From positions 2,251,501 through 2,315,500 of the forward strand of contig NZ_CP044011.1 in assembly GCF_016864555.1 (NCBI RefSeq): a DNA stretch of 64,000 nucleotides. Reading direction: 5' to 3'. The notes under the pieces were generated by a model. The model was not told the DNA's origin. It did no database searches and saw only the letters and a program-made list of their open reading frames with translations. The translations under genes and the position numbers were made by a program. Origin of the DNA: Sinorhizobium sp. BG8. Its GTDB lineage: Bacteria > Pseudomonadota > Alphaproteobacteria > Rhizobiales > Rhizobiaceae. Positions 19,572 to 29,867 of this stretch are shown here, one piece after another; the stretch's first letter is position 1; every line of letters starts with the position of its first letter.

Positions 19572-20807
19572 ATGGATACGAGAACGGCGGGAAGCGGTGG
19601 CCTTGAGCGTGAGCTCTCCGCGGCGAGGCGTAACGTTCTCCTGCTGACGGGCGCGCAGGCAATTCTCGCCTCCGCGGGACCGATTGTTTTCTCGATCGGC
19701 GGCATCGCCGGCTATCAACTGCTTGGTGAAGACAAGTCGCTCGCGACCGCACCCCTTACCGGGTTCAATGTCGGCGTGTCGCTGGGGGCCATACTGGTCG
19801 CTCTTGCGGCGCGCTTCTTCGGCCGTGTCGCCGGGTTCGTCGGCGGAGCGCTGATCGGCGCGATCGGGGGGCTTGTTGCCGCGATCGCGTTGATTCGCGC
19901 CGATTTCTGGATGCTCGCAGGCGCATTCGTGCTCGTCGGCGTGTCGTCAGGCTTCACCCAGAAGATCCGGTTCGCGGCGGCGGACGCTTCGCCCTCCTTC
20001 TACAAGCCGCGTGCCATATCGTGGATCCTTGCCGGCGGCATGGTCTCGGCGATCCTCGGCCCGCAGATCGTGATCTTCACCAAGGATCTCCTCGAACCGA
20101 TCCAGTTCGCCGGCGCGTTCGCGGCGCTTGCACCGCTTTGCCTGCTGGCGATCGTGCCCTTCCTTCTCCTGCGCCTGCCGGATCAGGGCAGGGGGAAGCC
20201 TCAACCGGGATCGGAGCCGGTGCGGCCACTTGCCGAGATCGTGCTCACCCAGCGCTTCCTGACCGGCATGGTCTGCGGCATCTCCACCTATGCGCTGATG
20301 ACCTTCATGATGACCGGTGCGCCGCTTGCGATGGTCATTGGCTGCGGGTTTTCCCAGGAACTCGCGACCCTCGGCATTCAGTGGCACGTGCTTGCGATGT
20401 TCGCGCCGAGCTTCTTCACCGGCATGCTGATCCAGAAGTTTGGATCGGAAAAGGTCGTTGCCGCCGGGCTCATCCTGCTGATGGTTTGCGCGGCGATCGC
20501 CCACATGGGGATAGAACTCTGGAACTTTTGGGGTGCGCTGGTGCTCCTCGGTGTGGGCTGGAACTTCGGCTTCATCGGGTCTACCGCGATCGTGGCATCC
20601 AGCTACCGCCCGCATGAAGCCGACAAGGTGCAGGGTTTCCACGACATCATTCTCTTCGGCACGGTGGCGCTTGCCTCCTTCTCCTCCGGCAAGGTGTTCA
20701 ACGCCTTCGGATGGCAGACGATCAGCCTTGCCTTCTGGCCCGTCTCGGGCCTGTGCCTGATCCTCCTTCTGGCTCTTGCCGTAAGAAGCCGCCGCAAGAG
20801 CGCCTGA
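19572..20807 (+). CDS. MFS transporter
   Basis: The 411-residue inner-membrane protein has about twelve hydrophobic helices and a central cytoplasmic loop around RLPDQGRGKPQPGSEPVRPL. GWNFGFIGSTAIVASSYRPHEADKVQGFHD in the C-terminal half is typical of an uncharacterised bacterial MFS group. It follows nusB by seven bases and is probably co-transcribed with ribH-nusB. Riboflavin or drug export would be guesses; nothing in the sequence fixes the substrate. Confidence 0.87.
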   Translation: MDTRTAGSGGLERELSAARRNVLLLTGAQAILASAGPIVFSIGGIAGYQLLGEDKSLATAPLTGFNVGVSLGAILVALAARFFGRVAGFVGGALIGAIGGLVAAIALIRADFWMLAGAFVLVGVSSGFTQKIRFAAADASPSFYKPRAISWILAGGMVSAILGPQIVIFTKDLLEPIQFAGAFAALAPLCLLAIVPFLLLRLPDQGRGKPQPGSEPVRPLAEIVLTQRFLTGMVCGISTYALMTFMMTGAPLAMVIGCGFSQELATLGIQWHVLAMFAPSFFTGMLIQKFGSEKVVAAGLILLMVCAAIAHMGIELWNFWGALVLLGVGWNFGFIGSTAIVASSYRPHEADKVQGFHDIILFGTVALASFSSGKVFNAFGWQTISLAFWPVSGLCLILLLALAVRSRRKSA

Positions 20808-20857
20808 TCCTAAGGTTCAGCCGTGCTTGGCCCGCCCTACGCTCGGTTGCGGCGGGG

Positions 20858-20943
20858 CTTGACGCCAGCGATTCGCAAACGCACTCTGACGCCAGCGTCA
20901 ACCACCCGGATTGCGAGGAGGCAACGGGTAGCTGGCGTTTTTT
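20858..20943 (+). promoter_or_regulatory. Structured leader/attenuator-like element upstream of hppA
   Basis: GACGCCAGCG occurs twice (20861-20870 and 20888-20897). A single complementary arm GCTGGCGT (20931-20938) runs straight into a T-run ending at 20943. Between the second copy and that arm, ACCCG/CGGGT (20904-20908/20925-20929) and TTGC/GCAA (20911-20914/20921-20924) close a GAGGAG loop. The result is a long terminator-like hairpin in which the 3' arm could pair with either 5' copy. It may simply terminate the MFS transcript or act as a conditional leader for hppA. Confidence 0.6.
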
Positions 20944-20987
20944 ATGGCCATCCGGAGGACGATGGCCTCACAGGAGGAAAAGGCGAA

Positions 20988-23114
20988 ATGACCATATTGT
21001 TGGGCGTTATCGCATGCGGGTTGCTTTCGGTGGCTTATGCCATCTGGGCGACAAGGTCGGTGCTTGCCTCCGACCAGGGGAACCCCCGCATGCAGGAAAT
21101 TGCAGGCTATATTCGAGAAGGCGCACAGGCCTATCTCACACGTCAATATAAAACCATTGCACTTGTCGGCGTCGTCGTCTTCATCGGGGTCTGGTTGTTG
21201 CTCTCCGCTTCGGCCGCCATCGGCTTCCTGATCGGCGCCGTTCTTTCCGGCCTTGCCGGCTTTATCGGAATGCATGTGTCGGTCCGCGCCAACGTGCGCA
21301 CCGCGCAGGCCGCTTCGGCCAGCCTTTCCTCCGGTCTGGACATTGCCTTCAAGTCCGGCGCCATTACCGGCATGCTCGTTGCCGGTCTCGCCCTCCTTGG
21401 CGTTTCGATCTACTACTATATCCTGACGGTCATTCTCGGCCACGATCCTGCCTCGCGCGAGGTGACGGACGCTCTCGTGGCGCTCGGTTTCGGTGCGTCG
21501 CTGATCTCGATCTTCGCCCGTCTGGGCGGTGGCATCTTCACCAAGGGAGCCGACGTTGGTGGGGACCTCGTCGGCAAGGTCGAGGCTGGCATCCCCGAGG
21601 ACGACCCGCGCAACCCGGCGACGATTGCCGACAACGTCGGCGACAACGTCGGTGACTGCGCAGGCATGGCGGCCGACCTCTTCGAGACCTATGCGGTCTC
21701 CGTGGTTGCCACCATGGTTCTCGCCTCGATCTTCTTCCCGGTCTCACCGATGCTGGCGGTCTATCCGCTGACGATCTGCGCGGCCTGCGTCATCACCTCG
21801 ATCATCGGCACGTTCTTCGTGAAGCTCGGCAGCAACGGCTCGATCATGGGCGCCCTCTACAAGGGCCTCATCGTCACCGGCCTTCTCTCCATCGTCGGCG
21901 TCGCCGTCGCCACGTCGCTCACCATCGGCTGGGGCTCGGTGGGCATTGTCGAAGGTGTCGACATCACGGGCATGCGCCTCTTCGTCTGCGCGCTTCTGGG
22001 GCTCGTCGTCACCGCGCTGATCGTCGTCATCACCGAATATTATACGGGGACGAACAAGCGGCCGGTAAACTCGATCGCGCAGGCTTCGGTCACGGGGCAC
22101 GGAACGAACGTCATCCAGGGTCTCGCGGTCTCCCTCGAATCGACCGCCCTCCCGGCGATCGTGATCGTCGGCGGGATCATCACGACGTACCAGCTGGCGG
22201 GCCTCTTCGGCACCGGGATCGCCGTAACGGCCATGCTCGGTCTTGCCGGCATGATCGTCGCCCTCGACGCCTTCGGTCCGGTGACGGACAACGCAGGCGG
22301 CATCGCGGAAATGGCGCACCTGCCGCCGGAAGTGCGCAAGTCGACGGATGCGCTGGACGCGGTCGGCAACACCACGAAGGCGGTCACCAAGGGCTACGCG
22401 ATCGGCTCGGCGGGTCTTGGCGCACTGGTCCTCTTCGCGGCTTACTCCAACGACCTGCATCATTTCGCGGCGAACGGAGATACCTATCCTTACTTCAAGG
22501 ATATCGGGACGATCTCCTTCGATCTGTCCAATCCCTACGTGGTGGCCGGCCTCATCTTCGGCGGGCTGATCCCCTATCTCTTCGGCGGCATCGCGATGAC
22601 GGCCGTCGGGCGGGCGGCGGGTTCCATCGTCGAGGAGGTTCGCAGGCAGTTCCGCGAGAAGCCCGGTATCATGGAAGGCCGCGACAAGCCGGACTATGGC
22701 AAGGCAGTCGACCTGCTGACCAAGGCGGCGATCAGGGAAATGATCGTGCCGTCGCTCCTGCCGGTGCTGGCGCCGGTGGTGGTGTACTTTGGCGTTCTGC
22801 TGATCTCGGGTTCCAAGGCTTCGGCCTTTGCGGCGCTCGGCGCCTCGCTTCTCGGCGTCATCGTCAACGGCCTGTTCGTCGCCATCTCCATGACGTCGGG
22901 CGGCGGCGCATGGGACAATGCGAAGAAGAGCTTCGAGGACGGCTTCGTCGACAAGGACGGCACGCGTCACCTGAAGGGATCAGAGGCGCACAAGGCCTCC
23001 GTCACGGGCGACACCGTCGGCGATCCCTACAAGGATACGGCCGGCCCGGCCGTCAATCCCGCCATCAAGATAACTAACATCGTGGCGCTGCTACTTCTGG
23101 CGATACTCGCCTGA
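20988..23114 (+). CDS. hppA: Membrane-bound proton-translocating pyrophosphatase
   Basis: Hydrolyses pyrophosphate and pumps protons across the membrane. The 708-residue protein has about sixteen helices, the substrate motif [20 protein letters not shown], and [20 protein letters not shown]. The potassium determinant reads GNTTKA, with lysine at about residue 464, which marks the potassium-independent class. The frame is open from 20823, but ATG 20988 gives the expected N terminus and has AGGAGG about ten bases upstream. It appears to be a single-gene unit between a structured leader and a strong terminator. Confidence 0.97.
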   Translation: MTILLGVIACGLLSVAYAIWATRSVLASDQGNPRMQEIAGYIREGAQAYLTRQYKTIALVGVVVFIGVWLLLSASAAIGFLIGAVLSGLAGFIGMHVSVRANVRTAQAASASLSSGLDIAFKSGAITGMLVAGLALLGVSIYYYILTVILGHDPASREVTDALVALGFGASLISIFARLGGGIFTKGADVGGDLVGKVEAGIPEDDPRNPATIADNVGDNVGDCAGMAADLFETYAVSVVATMVLASIFFPVSPMLAVYPLTICAACVITSIIGTFFVKLGSNGSIMGALYKGLIVTGLLSIVGVAVATSLTIGWGSVGIVEGVDITGMRLFVCALLGLVVTALIVVITEYYTGTNKRPVNSIAQASVTGHGTNVIQGLAVSLESTALPAIVIVGGIITTYQLAGLFGTGIAVTAMLGLAGMIVALDAFGPVTDNAGGIAEMAHLPPEVRKSTDALDAVGNTTKAVTKGYAIGSAGLGALVLFAAYSNDLHHFAANGDTYPYFKDIGTISFDLSNPYVVAGLIFGGLIPYLFGGIAMTAVGRAAGSIVEEVRRQFREKPGIMEGRDKPDYGKAVDLLTKAAIREMIVPSLLPVLAPVVVYFGVLLISGSKASAFAALGASLLGVIVNGLFVAISMTSGGGAWDNAKKSFEDGFVDKDGTRHLKGSEAHKASVTGDTVGDPYKDTAGPAVNPAIKITNIVALLLLAILA

Positions 23115-23134
23115 GGCATGCGGGATAGAAGAAA

Positions 23135-23172
23135 CGAAGACCCGCGGCGGCAGCCGCGGGTCTTTTCGTTTC
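23135..23172. terminator. Bidirectional terminator between hppA and the BamE-like gene
   Basis: GACCCGCGGC (23139-23148) and GCCGCGGGTC (23153-23162) form a perfect stem with a GGCA loop. A-rich sequence precedes it and TTTTCGTTT follows, so it can end transcription from both converging genes. Confidence 0.92.
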
Positions 23173-23210
23173 GTCGAAAGAAAACGGCGGCCGAGGCCGC
23201 CGGATCTCCG

Positions 23211-23696
23211 TTATCGCTGGGTCTGGGACCTGTTCGATTCGTCCGCAAGCTGCTGGATGAGCTGGCCGGGGTTCGCACCGCCCTTGAGCAACTGTCCGAG
23301 GAAGGTCAGTTCCACACCGCCCGTCGGAGTGGTGCGCGTGATCATGTCGAACGGTACGCCATCCTTGAGCGTGTAGTTCGCAAGCCGATCGACGGTTCCC
23401 TCGCCATTGAAATAGACGGCAAGGATGCTCTGGTCGACGATCTTCGGCTTCATGAAGGCGACCGGCCGCGACCGGGTCTGCGAAATATAGTAGAATACTT
23501 CATGATCGAAGGTCGCCGTGGTCGAGGGCGAGCCCAACGACAAAAGCACCTGTTCGCGCGACGAGCCCACTGGGGCGAGCGCGAGCGTTTCCTGATCGAC
23601 GACGTAACCCTGGTGGAGAACCTCGCCTGTCTGGCATCCGGCAAGCACGGTGGTCGAAAGGGCAATGGCAATGGCGGTGTTACGCAACAGATTCAT
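23211..23696 (-). CDS. BamE/SmpA-like outer membrane lipoprotein
   Basis: The 161-residue precursor has a lipoprotein signal peptide with lipobox TVLAGC (Cys21). The mature part matches the SmpA/OmlA (BamE) fold: GYVVDQETLALAPVGSSREQ then VLLSLGSPSTTATFDHEVFYYIS. BamE stabilises the beta-barrel assembly complex in the outer membrane. The start at 23696 (MNLLRNT) is set by the signal peptide; the frame is open 72 codons further upstream. It is divergent from the bc1 chaperone gene, an order also found in other rhizobia. Confidence 0.9.
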   Translation of the reverse strand: MNLLRNTAIAIALSTTVLAGCQTGEVLHQGYVVDQETLALAPVGSSREQVLLSLGSPSTTATFDHEVFYYISQTRSRPVAFMKPKIVDQSILAVYFNGEGTVDRLANYTLKDGVPFDMITRTTPTGGVELTFLGQLLKGGANPGQLIQQLADESNRSQTQR

Positions 23697-23856
23697 ATCA
23701 GTCCTGAAATACCGTCTCTTCAACGACATCCCCCTTGAAACTATGTATGGCCGGACAGCCATTGCAATTCGTGCACGCTTCGGTAAACCAGCTTCGCCCC
23801 TCATGCAACATGGCATGCGGCGGGCCGCTCCCTTCAATGAGACAAAACTAGGCTTT

Positions 23857-24360
23857 ATGATGATTTTCGGTCTGTTTAGCAGAAAAAACGGAAACCAGCG
23901 GATCGTCAACAAACAGTACGCGCATCTGACGGCCGTTGCGCGCGAGCCCTATCTCTATGAAGCGCTTGGCGTCCCGGATACGGTCATGGGGCGTTTCGAG
24001 ATGCTGTCCGCGATTCTGATCCTCTACTTTCGCAGGACCCGGTCGTCCGGCGTTTCCGGGCAGCAGATCGCACAGGAGATCGTCGATGCCTTCTTCGAGG
24101 ATGTGGATCACTCGATCCGCGAACTCGGCGTTGGCGACGTCGCCGTTCCGAAACGCATGAAGAAATTTGCGGGCATGTTCTATGGACGCCTCGAATCCTA
24201 TGCGGCAGCGCTGGACGCGGGCGACAGGGAGGCCCTGGCCCAGGCGCTTTCGCGCAATTTCCATCCGGAACCGGCTGCGGGAACGCCCGACATGACGGGC
24301 CTTGCGGACTACCTCTTCAGGGTCGAGGGGCACTCGCCGCCGAGACCGAGGAGGACGTGA
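23857..24360 (+). CDS. Ubiquinol-cytochrome c chaperone (CBP3-like)
   Basis: The 167-residue protein fits the Ubiq_cyt_C_chap family, which in mitochondria helps assemble cytochrome b of the bc1 complex. Supporting stretches are YEALGVPDTVMGRFEMLSAI, GQQIAQEIVDAFFEDVDHSI and RELGVGDVAVPKRMKKFAGM. The start is one of two adjacent ATGs (23857 or 23860). It precedes the yceD-type gene by 89 bases on the same strand, as in many alphaproteobacteria. Confidence 0.9.
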   Translation: MMIFGLFSRKNGNQRIVNKQYAHLTAVAREPYLYEALGVPDTVMGRFEMLSAILILYFRRTRSSGVSGQQIAQEIVDAFFEDVDHSIRELGVGDVAVPKRMKKFAGMFYGRLESYAAALDAGDREALAQALSRNFHPEPAAGTPDMTGLADYLFRVEGHSPPRPRRT

Positions 24361-24449
24361 TATCGGGGAGCCTGGTCCTTCCAGGCCCGCAATGAGGCGA
24401 CGACGCGACCGGCGCCAGCACAAGAGAACGACTGAGAAAGAACGAAGAC

Positions 24450-24998
24450 ATGACCAAAGTCGAGCAGGCCCCTTTTTCCTATCCGGTGAAGGTCGGGCAC
24501 ATTTCCGCCAATCCGGTCGAGGTGCATCTCGAGGCGGACGAGCGCGAGCGCTCTGAAATCGCGCGCGTCTGGAATGTTCTCGAGGTGAAGAGCTTCGAGG
24601 CCGGCCTTCAGATCCAGCGCTGGAAGAAGGATGGCGTTCGGGTGAAGGGTCGCGTGACGAGCGCGATCGTGCAGGCCTGCGTCGTCACTCTGGATCCGGT
24701 CGAATCCCTGATCGACGAGACCTTCGAGGCGCTCTTCGTGCCGCAGGGATCGAAGCTCGCGCAAATGCCGCGGCCCGAGGGCGAGATGCTGCTCGATCCG
24801 GACGGACCCGACGCACCCGAGATTTTCACGGGCGATACCGTCGATGCCGGTGAGATCGCCGCAGAACATGCCGCGCTTGCGATCGATCCCTATCCGCGCA
24901 AGGAGGGGATCGACTTCAAGGGACATATAGAGAGCACCGAGGAGGACGATCGGAAGCCGTCTCCCTTTGCGGTGCTCAAGGACTGGAAAAAAGACTGA
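24450..24998 (+). CDS. DUF177/YceD family protein
   Basis: The 182-residue acidic protein has the YceD pattern: an N-terminal beta region (PFSYPVKVGHI), GVRVKGRVTSAIVQACVVTL where the family carries a conserved cysteine, and the late acidic stretch ending in DPYPRKEGIDF. In plants and bacteria the family is tied to 23S rRNA accumulation. In many bacteria it precedes rpmF-plsX; here rpmF is absent and plsX follows after about 200 bases. Confidence 0.88.
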   Translation: MTKVEQAPFSYPVKVGHISANPVEVHLEADERERSEIARVWNVLEVKSFEAGLQIQRWKKDGVRVKGRVTSAIVQACVVTLDPVESLIDETFEALFVPQGSKLAQMPRPEGEMLLDPDGPDAPEIFTGDTVDAGEIAAEHAALAIDPYPRKEGIDFKGHIESTEEDDRKPSPFAVLKDWKKD

Positions 24999-25201
24999 AC
25001 GCAGTCGCAATGCGCCGATAATTCAGTTGTCAGTCGGGTGAAAACCGGTATTTTGACCGAAATTCCGCCCCGGCGCGACCTCCGTGCAAGTGGAGTCACT
25101 TGGACAAGCGGCTTGCGAAGATAAGAAGAGTTTGGAGCCGGCTCGAGGCATCCGGTCGGATCTGTCCGGCCCGAGGGTTGGAAAGTAAGGATAAGACACG
25201 C

Positions 25202-26260
25202 GTGGTCAGAATTTCCGTTGATGCCATGGGTGGCGATTTTGGACCCAAGGTCGTCATACCGGGCGCAGCCAAAGCACTCGAACGCCATCCAGAAATCCGT
25301 TTTCAGCTCTTCGGCGTCGAGTCGGAGTGCCGGGACATTCTGGAGAATTACCCGAAACTGAAGGCGGCGAGCACCTTCCATCACTGCGACATCGCGGTCG
25401 CCATGGACGAGAAGCCGAGCCAGGCGCTCAGGCGCGGGCGGGGCAAGTCGTCCATGTGGCGGGCGATCGATGCCGTTGCCAAGGGCGAGGCCGATGTCGC
25501 TGTTTCCGCCGGTAACACCGGCGCCCTGATGGCGATGTCCAAGTTCTGCCTGAAGATGATGGCGGACATCGAGCGGCCGGCGATCGCAGGCATCTGGCCG
25601 ACCCTCAAGGGCGAAAGCATCGTGCTGGACATCGGTGCGACGATCGGAGCGGACGCCAACCAGCTTTTCGACTTCGCACTCATGGGCGGTGCGATGGCGC
25701 GGGCGCTTTTCGAGATCGATCGTCCGACGGTCGGGCTCCTGAATGTCGGCGTGGAAGAGATCAAGGGCCAGGAAGAGGTCAAGGCGGCGGGCCAACTGAT
25801 CCGCGAGGCCAATTTTGACACGATTGACTACTATGGCTTCGTCGAAGGTGACGATATCGGCCGCGGCACCGTGGATGTTGTGGTGACTGAAGGCTTTTCC
25901 GGAAACATTGCCCTAAAGGCGGCGGAAGGTACGGCTCGTCAGATCGCGGAGTATCTGCGCGCGGCGATGTCGAGAACCTGGCTTGCGCGTATCGGCTACA
26001 TTCTGGCAAAAAGCGCTTTCGACCGGGTGCGGGAAAAAATGGATCCGCGCAAGGTCAACGGCGGCGTCTTTCTCGGGCTGAACGGGATCGTCATCAAGAG
26101 CCACGGCGGCACCGATGCCGAGGGCTTCGCGGCGGCGGTGGATGTGGCTTATGACATGGCCCGTAACGGGCTCAAGGACAAAATAGAAAAAGATCTACAA
26201 AAATATCATGCAGGCCGCCCCGGCGAGGGTGTCGCGGAAAGCATGAGCGACGGGGTGTAA
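25202..26260 (+). CDS. plsX: Phosphate acyltransferase PlsX
   Basis: Converts acyl-ACP to acyl-phosphate for phospholipid synthesis. The 352-residue protein starts [17 protein letters not shown], the family hallmark, followed by [18 protein letters not shown] and [23 protein letters not shown] 25202 was chosen because the conserved block starts there and AAGGA lies about eleven bases upstream; the longer frame from 25100 has no support. The TAA stop overlaps the fabH ATG by one base, giving the standard plsX-fabH coupling. Confidence 0.95.
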   Translation: MVRISVDAMGGDFGPKVVIPGAAKALERHPEIRFQLFGVESECRDILENYPKLKAASTFHHCDIAVAMDEKPSQALRRGRGKSSMWRAIDAVAKGEADVAVSAGNTGALMAMSKFCLKMMADIERPAIAGIWPTLKGESIVLDIGATIGADANQLFDFALMGGAMARALFEIDRPTVGLLNVGVEEIKGQEEVKAAGQLIREANFDTIDYYGFVEGDDIGRGTVDVVVTEGFSGNIALKAAEGTARQIAEYLRAAMSRTWLARIGYILAKSAFDRVREKMDPRKVNGGVFLGLNGIVIKSHGGTDAEGFAAAVDVAYDMARNGLKDKIEKDLQKYHAGRPGEGVAESMSDGV

Positions 26261-27237
26261 TGAGAATGATCCGTTCAGTGGTTCGGGGCTTCGGGGCTGC
26301 GCTTCCGAAGCGTGTGCTCACCAATGGTGAGCTGGAAAAGATGGTCGATACTTCCGACGAATGGATCGTGCAACGCACCGGTATTCGCCAGAGACATATC
26401 GCCGGAGAGGGTGAGACCACGGCCTCTCTCGGGGAGGGAGCCGCGCGGGCCGCGCTTGAAAAGGCTGGGCTTTCCGCCGCCGACATCGATCTCATCATCG
26501 TGGCGACATCGACCCCCGACAACACTTTCCCGGCCACGGCAGTGAACATCCAGAACCGCCTGGGCATGCACCACGGCTTCGCCTTCGACGTGCAGGCTGT
26601 CTGTTCTGGCTTCGTCTATGCGGTTGCGACGGCCGATGCCTACATCCGCGGCGGCCTGGCAAAACGGGCGCTGGTAATCGGCGCGGAGACCTTCTCGCGC
26701 ATTCTGGACTGGACCGACCGGACGACCTGCGTGCTCTTCGGCGACGGAGCCGGCGCCATCGTGCTCGAGGCACAGGAAGGCGAGGGCACGACTGCGGACC
26801 GTGGCGTGCTGACGGCACAGCTGCGCTCTGACGGAGCGCACCGCGACAAGCTATACGTGGATGGCGGGCCGTCGTCGACCGGAACGGTCGGGCACCTTCG
26901 CATGGAGGGCCGCGAGGTCTTCAAGCATGCCGTGGGCATGATCACCGATGTGATCGTAGCGGCATTCGAGGCAACGGGAACGACCGCCGACGACATCGAC
27001 TGGATGGTGCCACACCAGGCCAACAAGCGAATCATCGATGGCTCCGCGAAGAAGCTCGGCATTCCGCTCGACAAGGTTGTCGTGACCGTGGATCTGCACG
27101 GCAACACGTCTGCCGCATCGATTCCGCTCGCGATCGCTGCAGCCGCAGGCGACGGCCGGATCAAGGAAGGCGATCTCGTTCTGCTCGAGGCCATGGGCGG
27201 CGGCTTCACCTGGGGAGCGGTGCTCCTGCGCTGGTAG
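26260..27237 (+). CDS. fabH: 3-oxoacyl-ACP synthase III
   Basis: Starts fatty-acid synthesis by condensing acetyl-CoA with malonyl-ACP. The 325-residue thiolase-fold enzyme has the full Cys-His-Asn triad: Cys115 in [11 protein letters not shown], His in [10 protein letters not shown] and Asn in [27 protein letters not shown]-type sequence ([15 protein letters not shown]) is also present. The start overlaps the plsX stop. ihfA follows after about 108 bases. Confidence 0.97.
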   Translation: MRMIRSVVRGFGAALPKRVLTNGELEKMVDTSDEWIVQRTGIRQRHIAGEGETTASLGEGAARAALEKAGLSAADIDLIIVATSTPDNTFPATAVNIQNRLGMHHGFAFDVQAVCSGFVYAVATADAYIRGGLAKRALVIGAETFSRILDWTDRTTCVLFGDGAGAIVLEAQEGEGTTADRGVLTAQLRSDGAHRDKLYVDGGPSSTGTVGHLRMEGREVFKHAVGMITDVIVAAFEATGTTADDIDWMVPHQANKRIIDGSAKKLGIPLDKVVVTVDLHGNTSAASIPLAIAAAAGDGRIKEGDLVLLEAMGGGFTWGAVLLRW

Positions 27238-27345
27238 CGCCAGCAAGGATCCGTGAGCCTTTCGGATGGCTTGACCGTCAAGTGCTTCGGCAATAGTCTT
27301 CTGCCAGCAACCAAGCGCAATCATTATAAAAATCGGTGGGGAAAG

Positions 27346-27687
27346 ATGAGCGGGAAGACAGTGACACGCGCAGATTTGGCCGAATCCGTATTCCGCAAGG
27401 TTGGCCTTTCGCGCACCGAGTCGGCTGAGTTGGTGGAAACCGTCATCGACGAGATTTGCAATGCGATCGTCCGTGGCGAGAGCGTGAAGCTGTCCTCGTT
27501 TGCAACGTTTCAGGTTCGGGACAAGAACGAACGCATCGGCCGGAACCCGAAAACGGGTGAGGAAGTGCCGATTTCTCCCAGGCGCGTGATGACCTTCAAG
27601 GCATCGAATGTCCTGAAGCAGAGGGTTCTCAAGGCCCATGTCGCGCGCCGCGGCAAGCAGAAGCCGCAGTCTCCGGTAAGCCAGTGA
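27346..27687 (+). CDS. ihfA: Integration host factor alpha subunit
   Basis: DNA-bending nucleoid protein working as a heterodimer with IhfB. The 113-residue product has the HU/IHF fold: [19 protein letters not shown] at the N terminus, the [15 protein letters not shown] beta region, and the DNA-arm stretch [23 protein letters not shown] 27346 (MSGKTV) was chosen over the longer open frame from 27253. The MerR gene follows, the conserved alphaproteobacterial order. Confidence 0.95.
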   Translation: MSGKTVTRADLAESVFRKVGLSRTESAELVETVIDEICNAIVRGESVKLSSFATFQVRDKNERIGRNPKTGEEVPISPRRVMTFKASNVLKQRVLKAHVARRGKQKPQSPVSQ

Positions 27688-27810
27688 AAGACATCCCCGT
27701 GGTGGGTGACCTATTTTTCGGTTGAAAAACTTCGGTCAACCCGCTGAAATGCAAGGATTCGGTGGTATGCTTCTGTTGAGCTGACGCCGTCTTATGCCGG
27801 GAGGTTTTCC

Positions 27811-28338
27811 ATGGACAAGAGTCCCGATGCGTTTCGCACCATAAGCGAAGTTGCCGACGATCTCGATCTGCCGCAGCATGTGCTGCGTTTCTGGGAAACA
27901 CGCTTCTCGCAAATCAAGCCGATGAAGCGCGGCGGCGGTCGTCGCTACTACCGACCCGAGGATGTCGACCTCCTCAAGGGTATCCGTCACCTGCTCTACG
28001 ATCACGGCTACACGATCAAGGGCGTGCAGAAGCTACTGAAACTCAACGGAAACAAGTTCGTCGCCGCCATCGCGAGCGGCGACCTTGCGACGATCGAAGC
28101 ACTGGCGGCGGCCACGCATGAGGAGCCGGCAGGTCCGAAGCTGACTGACGAAGATCAGATCGTCGGCCGCGCCAAGCCGCCGGCAAGCCGCCGATTCTTC
28201 AGTTTTGTCGGAGGAGGGGACGAGGCCCCCGAAATCTCCATCGGCAAGACCAGCGTCGGCAAGGAGGATCGTGCCCTGCTGCAGGAAGCGCTCTACGACC
28301 TGTTGGAATGCAAGCGGCTCCTGGACCAGGTACGCTGA
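27811..28338 (+). CDS. MerR-family transcriptional regulator
   Basis: The 175-residue regulator has an N-terminal MerR helix-turn-helix ([20 protein letters not shown]) and the wing ([20 protein letters not shown]). A poorly conserved C-terminal region, [20 protein letters not shown], looks like a short dimerisation helix. No metal-binding cysteines are arranged as in heavy-metal MerR proteins. It regularly follows ihfA in alphaproteobacteria. Targets are unknown. Confidence 0.92.
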   Translation: MDKSPDAFRTISEVADDLDLPQHVLRFWETRFSQIKPMKRGGGRRYYRPEDVDLLKGIRHLLYDHGYTIKGVQKLLKLNGNKFVAAIASGDLATIEALAAATHEEPAGPKLTDEDQIVGRAKPPASRRFFSFVGGGDEAPEISIGKTSVGKEDRALLQEALYDLLECKRLLDQVR

Positions 28339-28934
28339 CGCTTGGCGTCCACAATCGATCCCGGCGCTCCCTAGGCGCAATGTAAATCCTCACGGCGTTC
28401 GGATCCTGAAGCATGGCGCCATGAGTTCTCACCGGCGCCAACATCGCGAGATATGCAAAACAGCCGACTCAGGCGTGAGTGATTCCATCGAAGGGTCCCG
28501 AAACGCCTTTCGAGGTCGAACACGCGGCACCATTGTCGTGTGGCAGCCCGTGGCATCGCCGGACGGAGCCGTACGCGCCGCTGATTTCCTTCGAGTGAAA
28601 TGCGCAGCCAGTTCCACCAGCGAAGAGGCAGAGTAAAATTTGGCGGCTCCGCTCACAATCGACGATCAGCTTTGTATTTCCCGCCAATGGATCAATTCTA
28701 TGGAGAATACAGAACGTGAACGAAAGAGAACAAATCTTGCGGATACTTATAAGGGAATCGTAAAATACTGAGAACAAACGGAAAACAAGTGCGGATACGC
28801 CTCTGTTTTTGTCGTATAGCAGAGTTATGTATATGTTTATTGTGAACGGTACTCATCCGCAGTGGATTCGTCTCAGGCGGTGCGGGGTACGTACGAGCGG
28901 TGCCCACCATGCGCCCGCTGCCGGAGAGACGGCC
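28339..28934. other. Long intergenic region with an AT-rich core
   Basis: I see no convincing gene in these roughly 600 bases. The stretch at about 28660-28860 is clearly more AT-rich than the surroundings. TGCGGATAC occurs twice (28738-28746 and 28790-28798), each preceded by an A/C-rich run, and CTCTG/CAGAG could form a weak hairpin near 28801-28827. It may hold promoters or a small RNA, but nothing is recognisable. Confidence 0.45.
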
Positions 28935-29147
28935 TCAATTCCGGAAATCGATGAATGCGTCGAGCCCCAGCGGATCCGTGAGCAGTGCCTCCTCATGGTC
29001 GCGGGCGATGACGAGATCGGCGAACGCATTTTGGATCGCCGCCAGTGTCTCCAGGCTTTCCTTGTCCGTTCCGACATTCGCCATGATACGCCTTCGGAAT
29101 TCTATGAGGCGTGTGACCGCCGCGTCGATCTCGTCGATATGGTTCAT
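28935..29147 (-). CDS. Small hypothetical protein (70 aa)
   Basis: This 70-residue, acidic, mostly helical protein (MNHIDEIDAAVTRLIEFRRR, then LAAIQNAFADLVIARDHEEA) is not a family I recognise. It is supported as a real gene by a strong ribosome site, GGAGG six bases before the ATG, and by amphipathic helix periodicity. It has no signal peptide or membrane segment. It stands alone in the accessory stretch; the next gene on the same strand is about 200 bases away. Confidence 0.62.
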   Translation of the reverse strand: MNHIDEIDAAVTRLIEFRRRIMANVGTDKESLETLAAIQNAFADLVIARDHEEALLTDPLGLDAFIDFRN

Positions 29148-29351
29148 GACCGACCTCCACCGTGCGAAGAGAGTATCTCACGTATGGGAATGCGGGTCCA
29201 TTGACGCCCGTCACACGGGACGTTCGTCGAAGACGATGCGAAAGCGTGGGGCCAGCCCATATCTCCCGAAGGAGCGCACCTGTTCCGGCTTAAAGACAGG
29301 CGTCAAAACCGGACACGGACGCGTGGATGACATCTTCGGGATCTCGAAGTT

Positions 29352-29636
29352 TCAGTGAACCGAAGGCTCGGTGTCGTCCAGGAACGTGCGTATGCCGTCC
29401 CGCGCGATCGTCGCCAGGAATTCGTCGAAGGCCTCGCGGTCGGTGGCGAAGGGGGCCTCCCACTCGATGAGGTCCTCTTCCTGGGTGATCACTTCCATCC
29501 GCCAGTCGTTCTGGGTACCGGCAGGGCGGAAGATGTCGACCAGTACGGTCACCCCGTCTTCCGTGAATTCGCCCGAAAGCTCCGAATGCTCCATTTCAAG
29601 CCCGTCGCCGTCTCTCAGGATCTCGTCATCCGACAT
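29352..29636 (-). CDS. Small acidic hypothetical protein (94 aa)
   Basis: The 94-residue, strongly acidic protein has GEFTEDGVTVLVDIFRPAGT, NDWRMEVITQEEDLIEWE and ATDREAFDEFLATIARDGI, a pattern of strands followed by a helix that looks like a small alpha/beta fold. ATG 29636 (MSDDEIL) was chosen because GAGGAAG lies just upstream; 29708 would add 24 residues without support. Similar short hypotheticals occur in rhizobia, but I cannot name a family. Confidence 0.65.
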   Translation of the reverse strand: MSDDEILRDGDGLEMEHSELSGEFTEDGVTVLVDIFRPAGTQNDWRMEVITQEEDLIEWEAPFATDREAFDEFLATIARDGIRTFLDDTEPSVH

Positions 29637-29867
29637 GTCTTCCTCGCGTGTTCCACGTTCCGTATATGGCTTCGCGATAGCACATTCGCACCGATTTCCG
29701 AGTGACAAAAGCGGGAACCTCCACAGGAATACCTGCGACGGAGATCACGGCATGCCGCACTCCCGCTATCCAAGGTTGTTTGCTCCTCGGGGAGATGAAG
29801 ACATCGAGGGCGCGGCAAGACGGCTCTCCAATGGATCCGGCCGGAGAGGTTGCCTTGGCCCGTCAGC

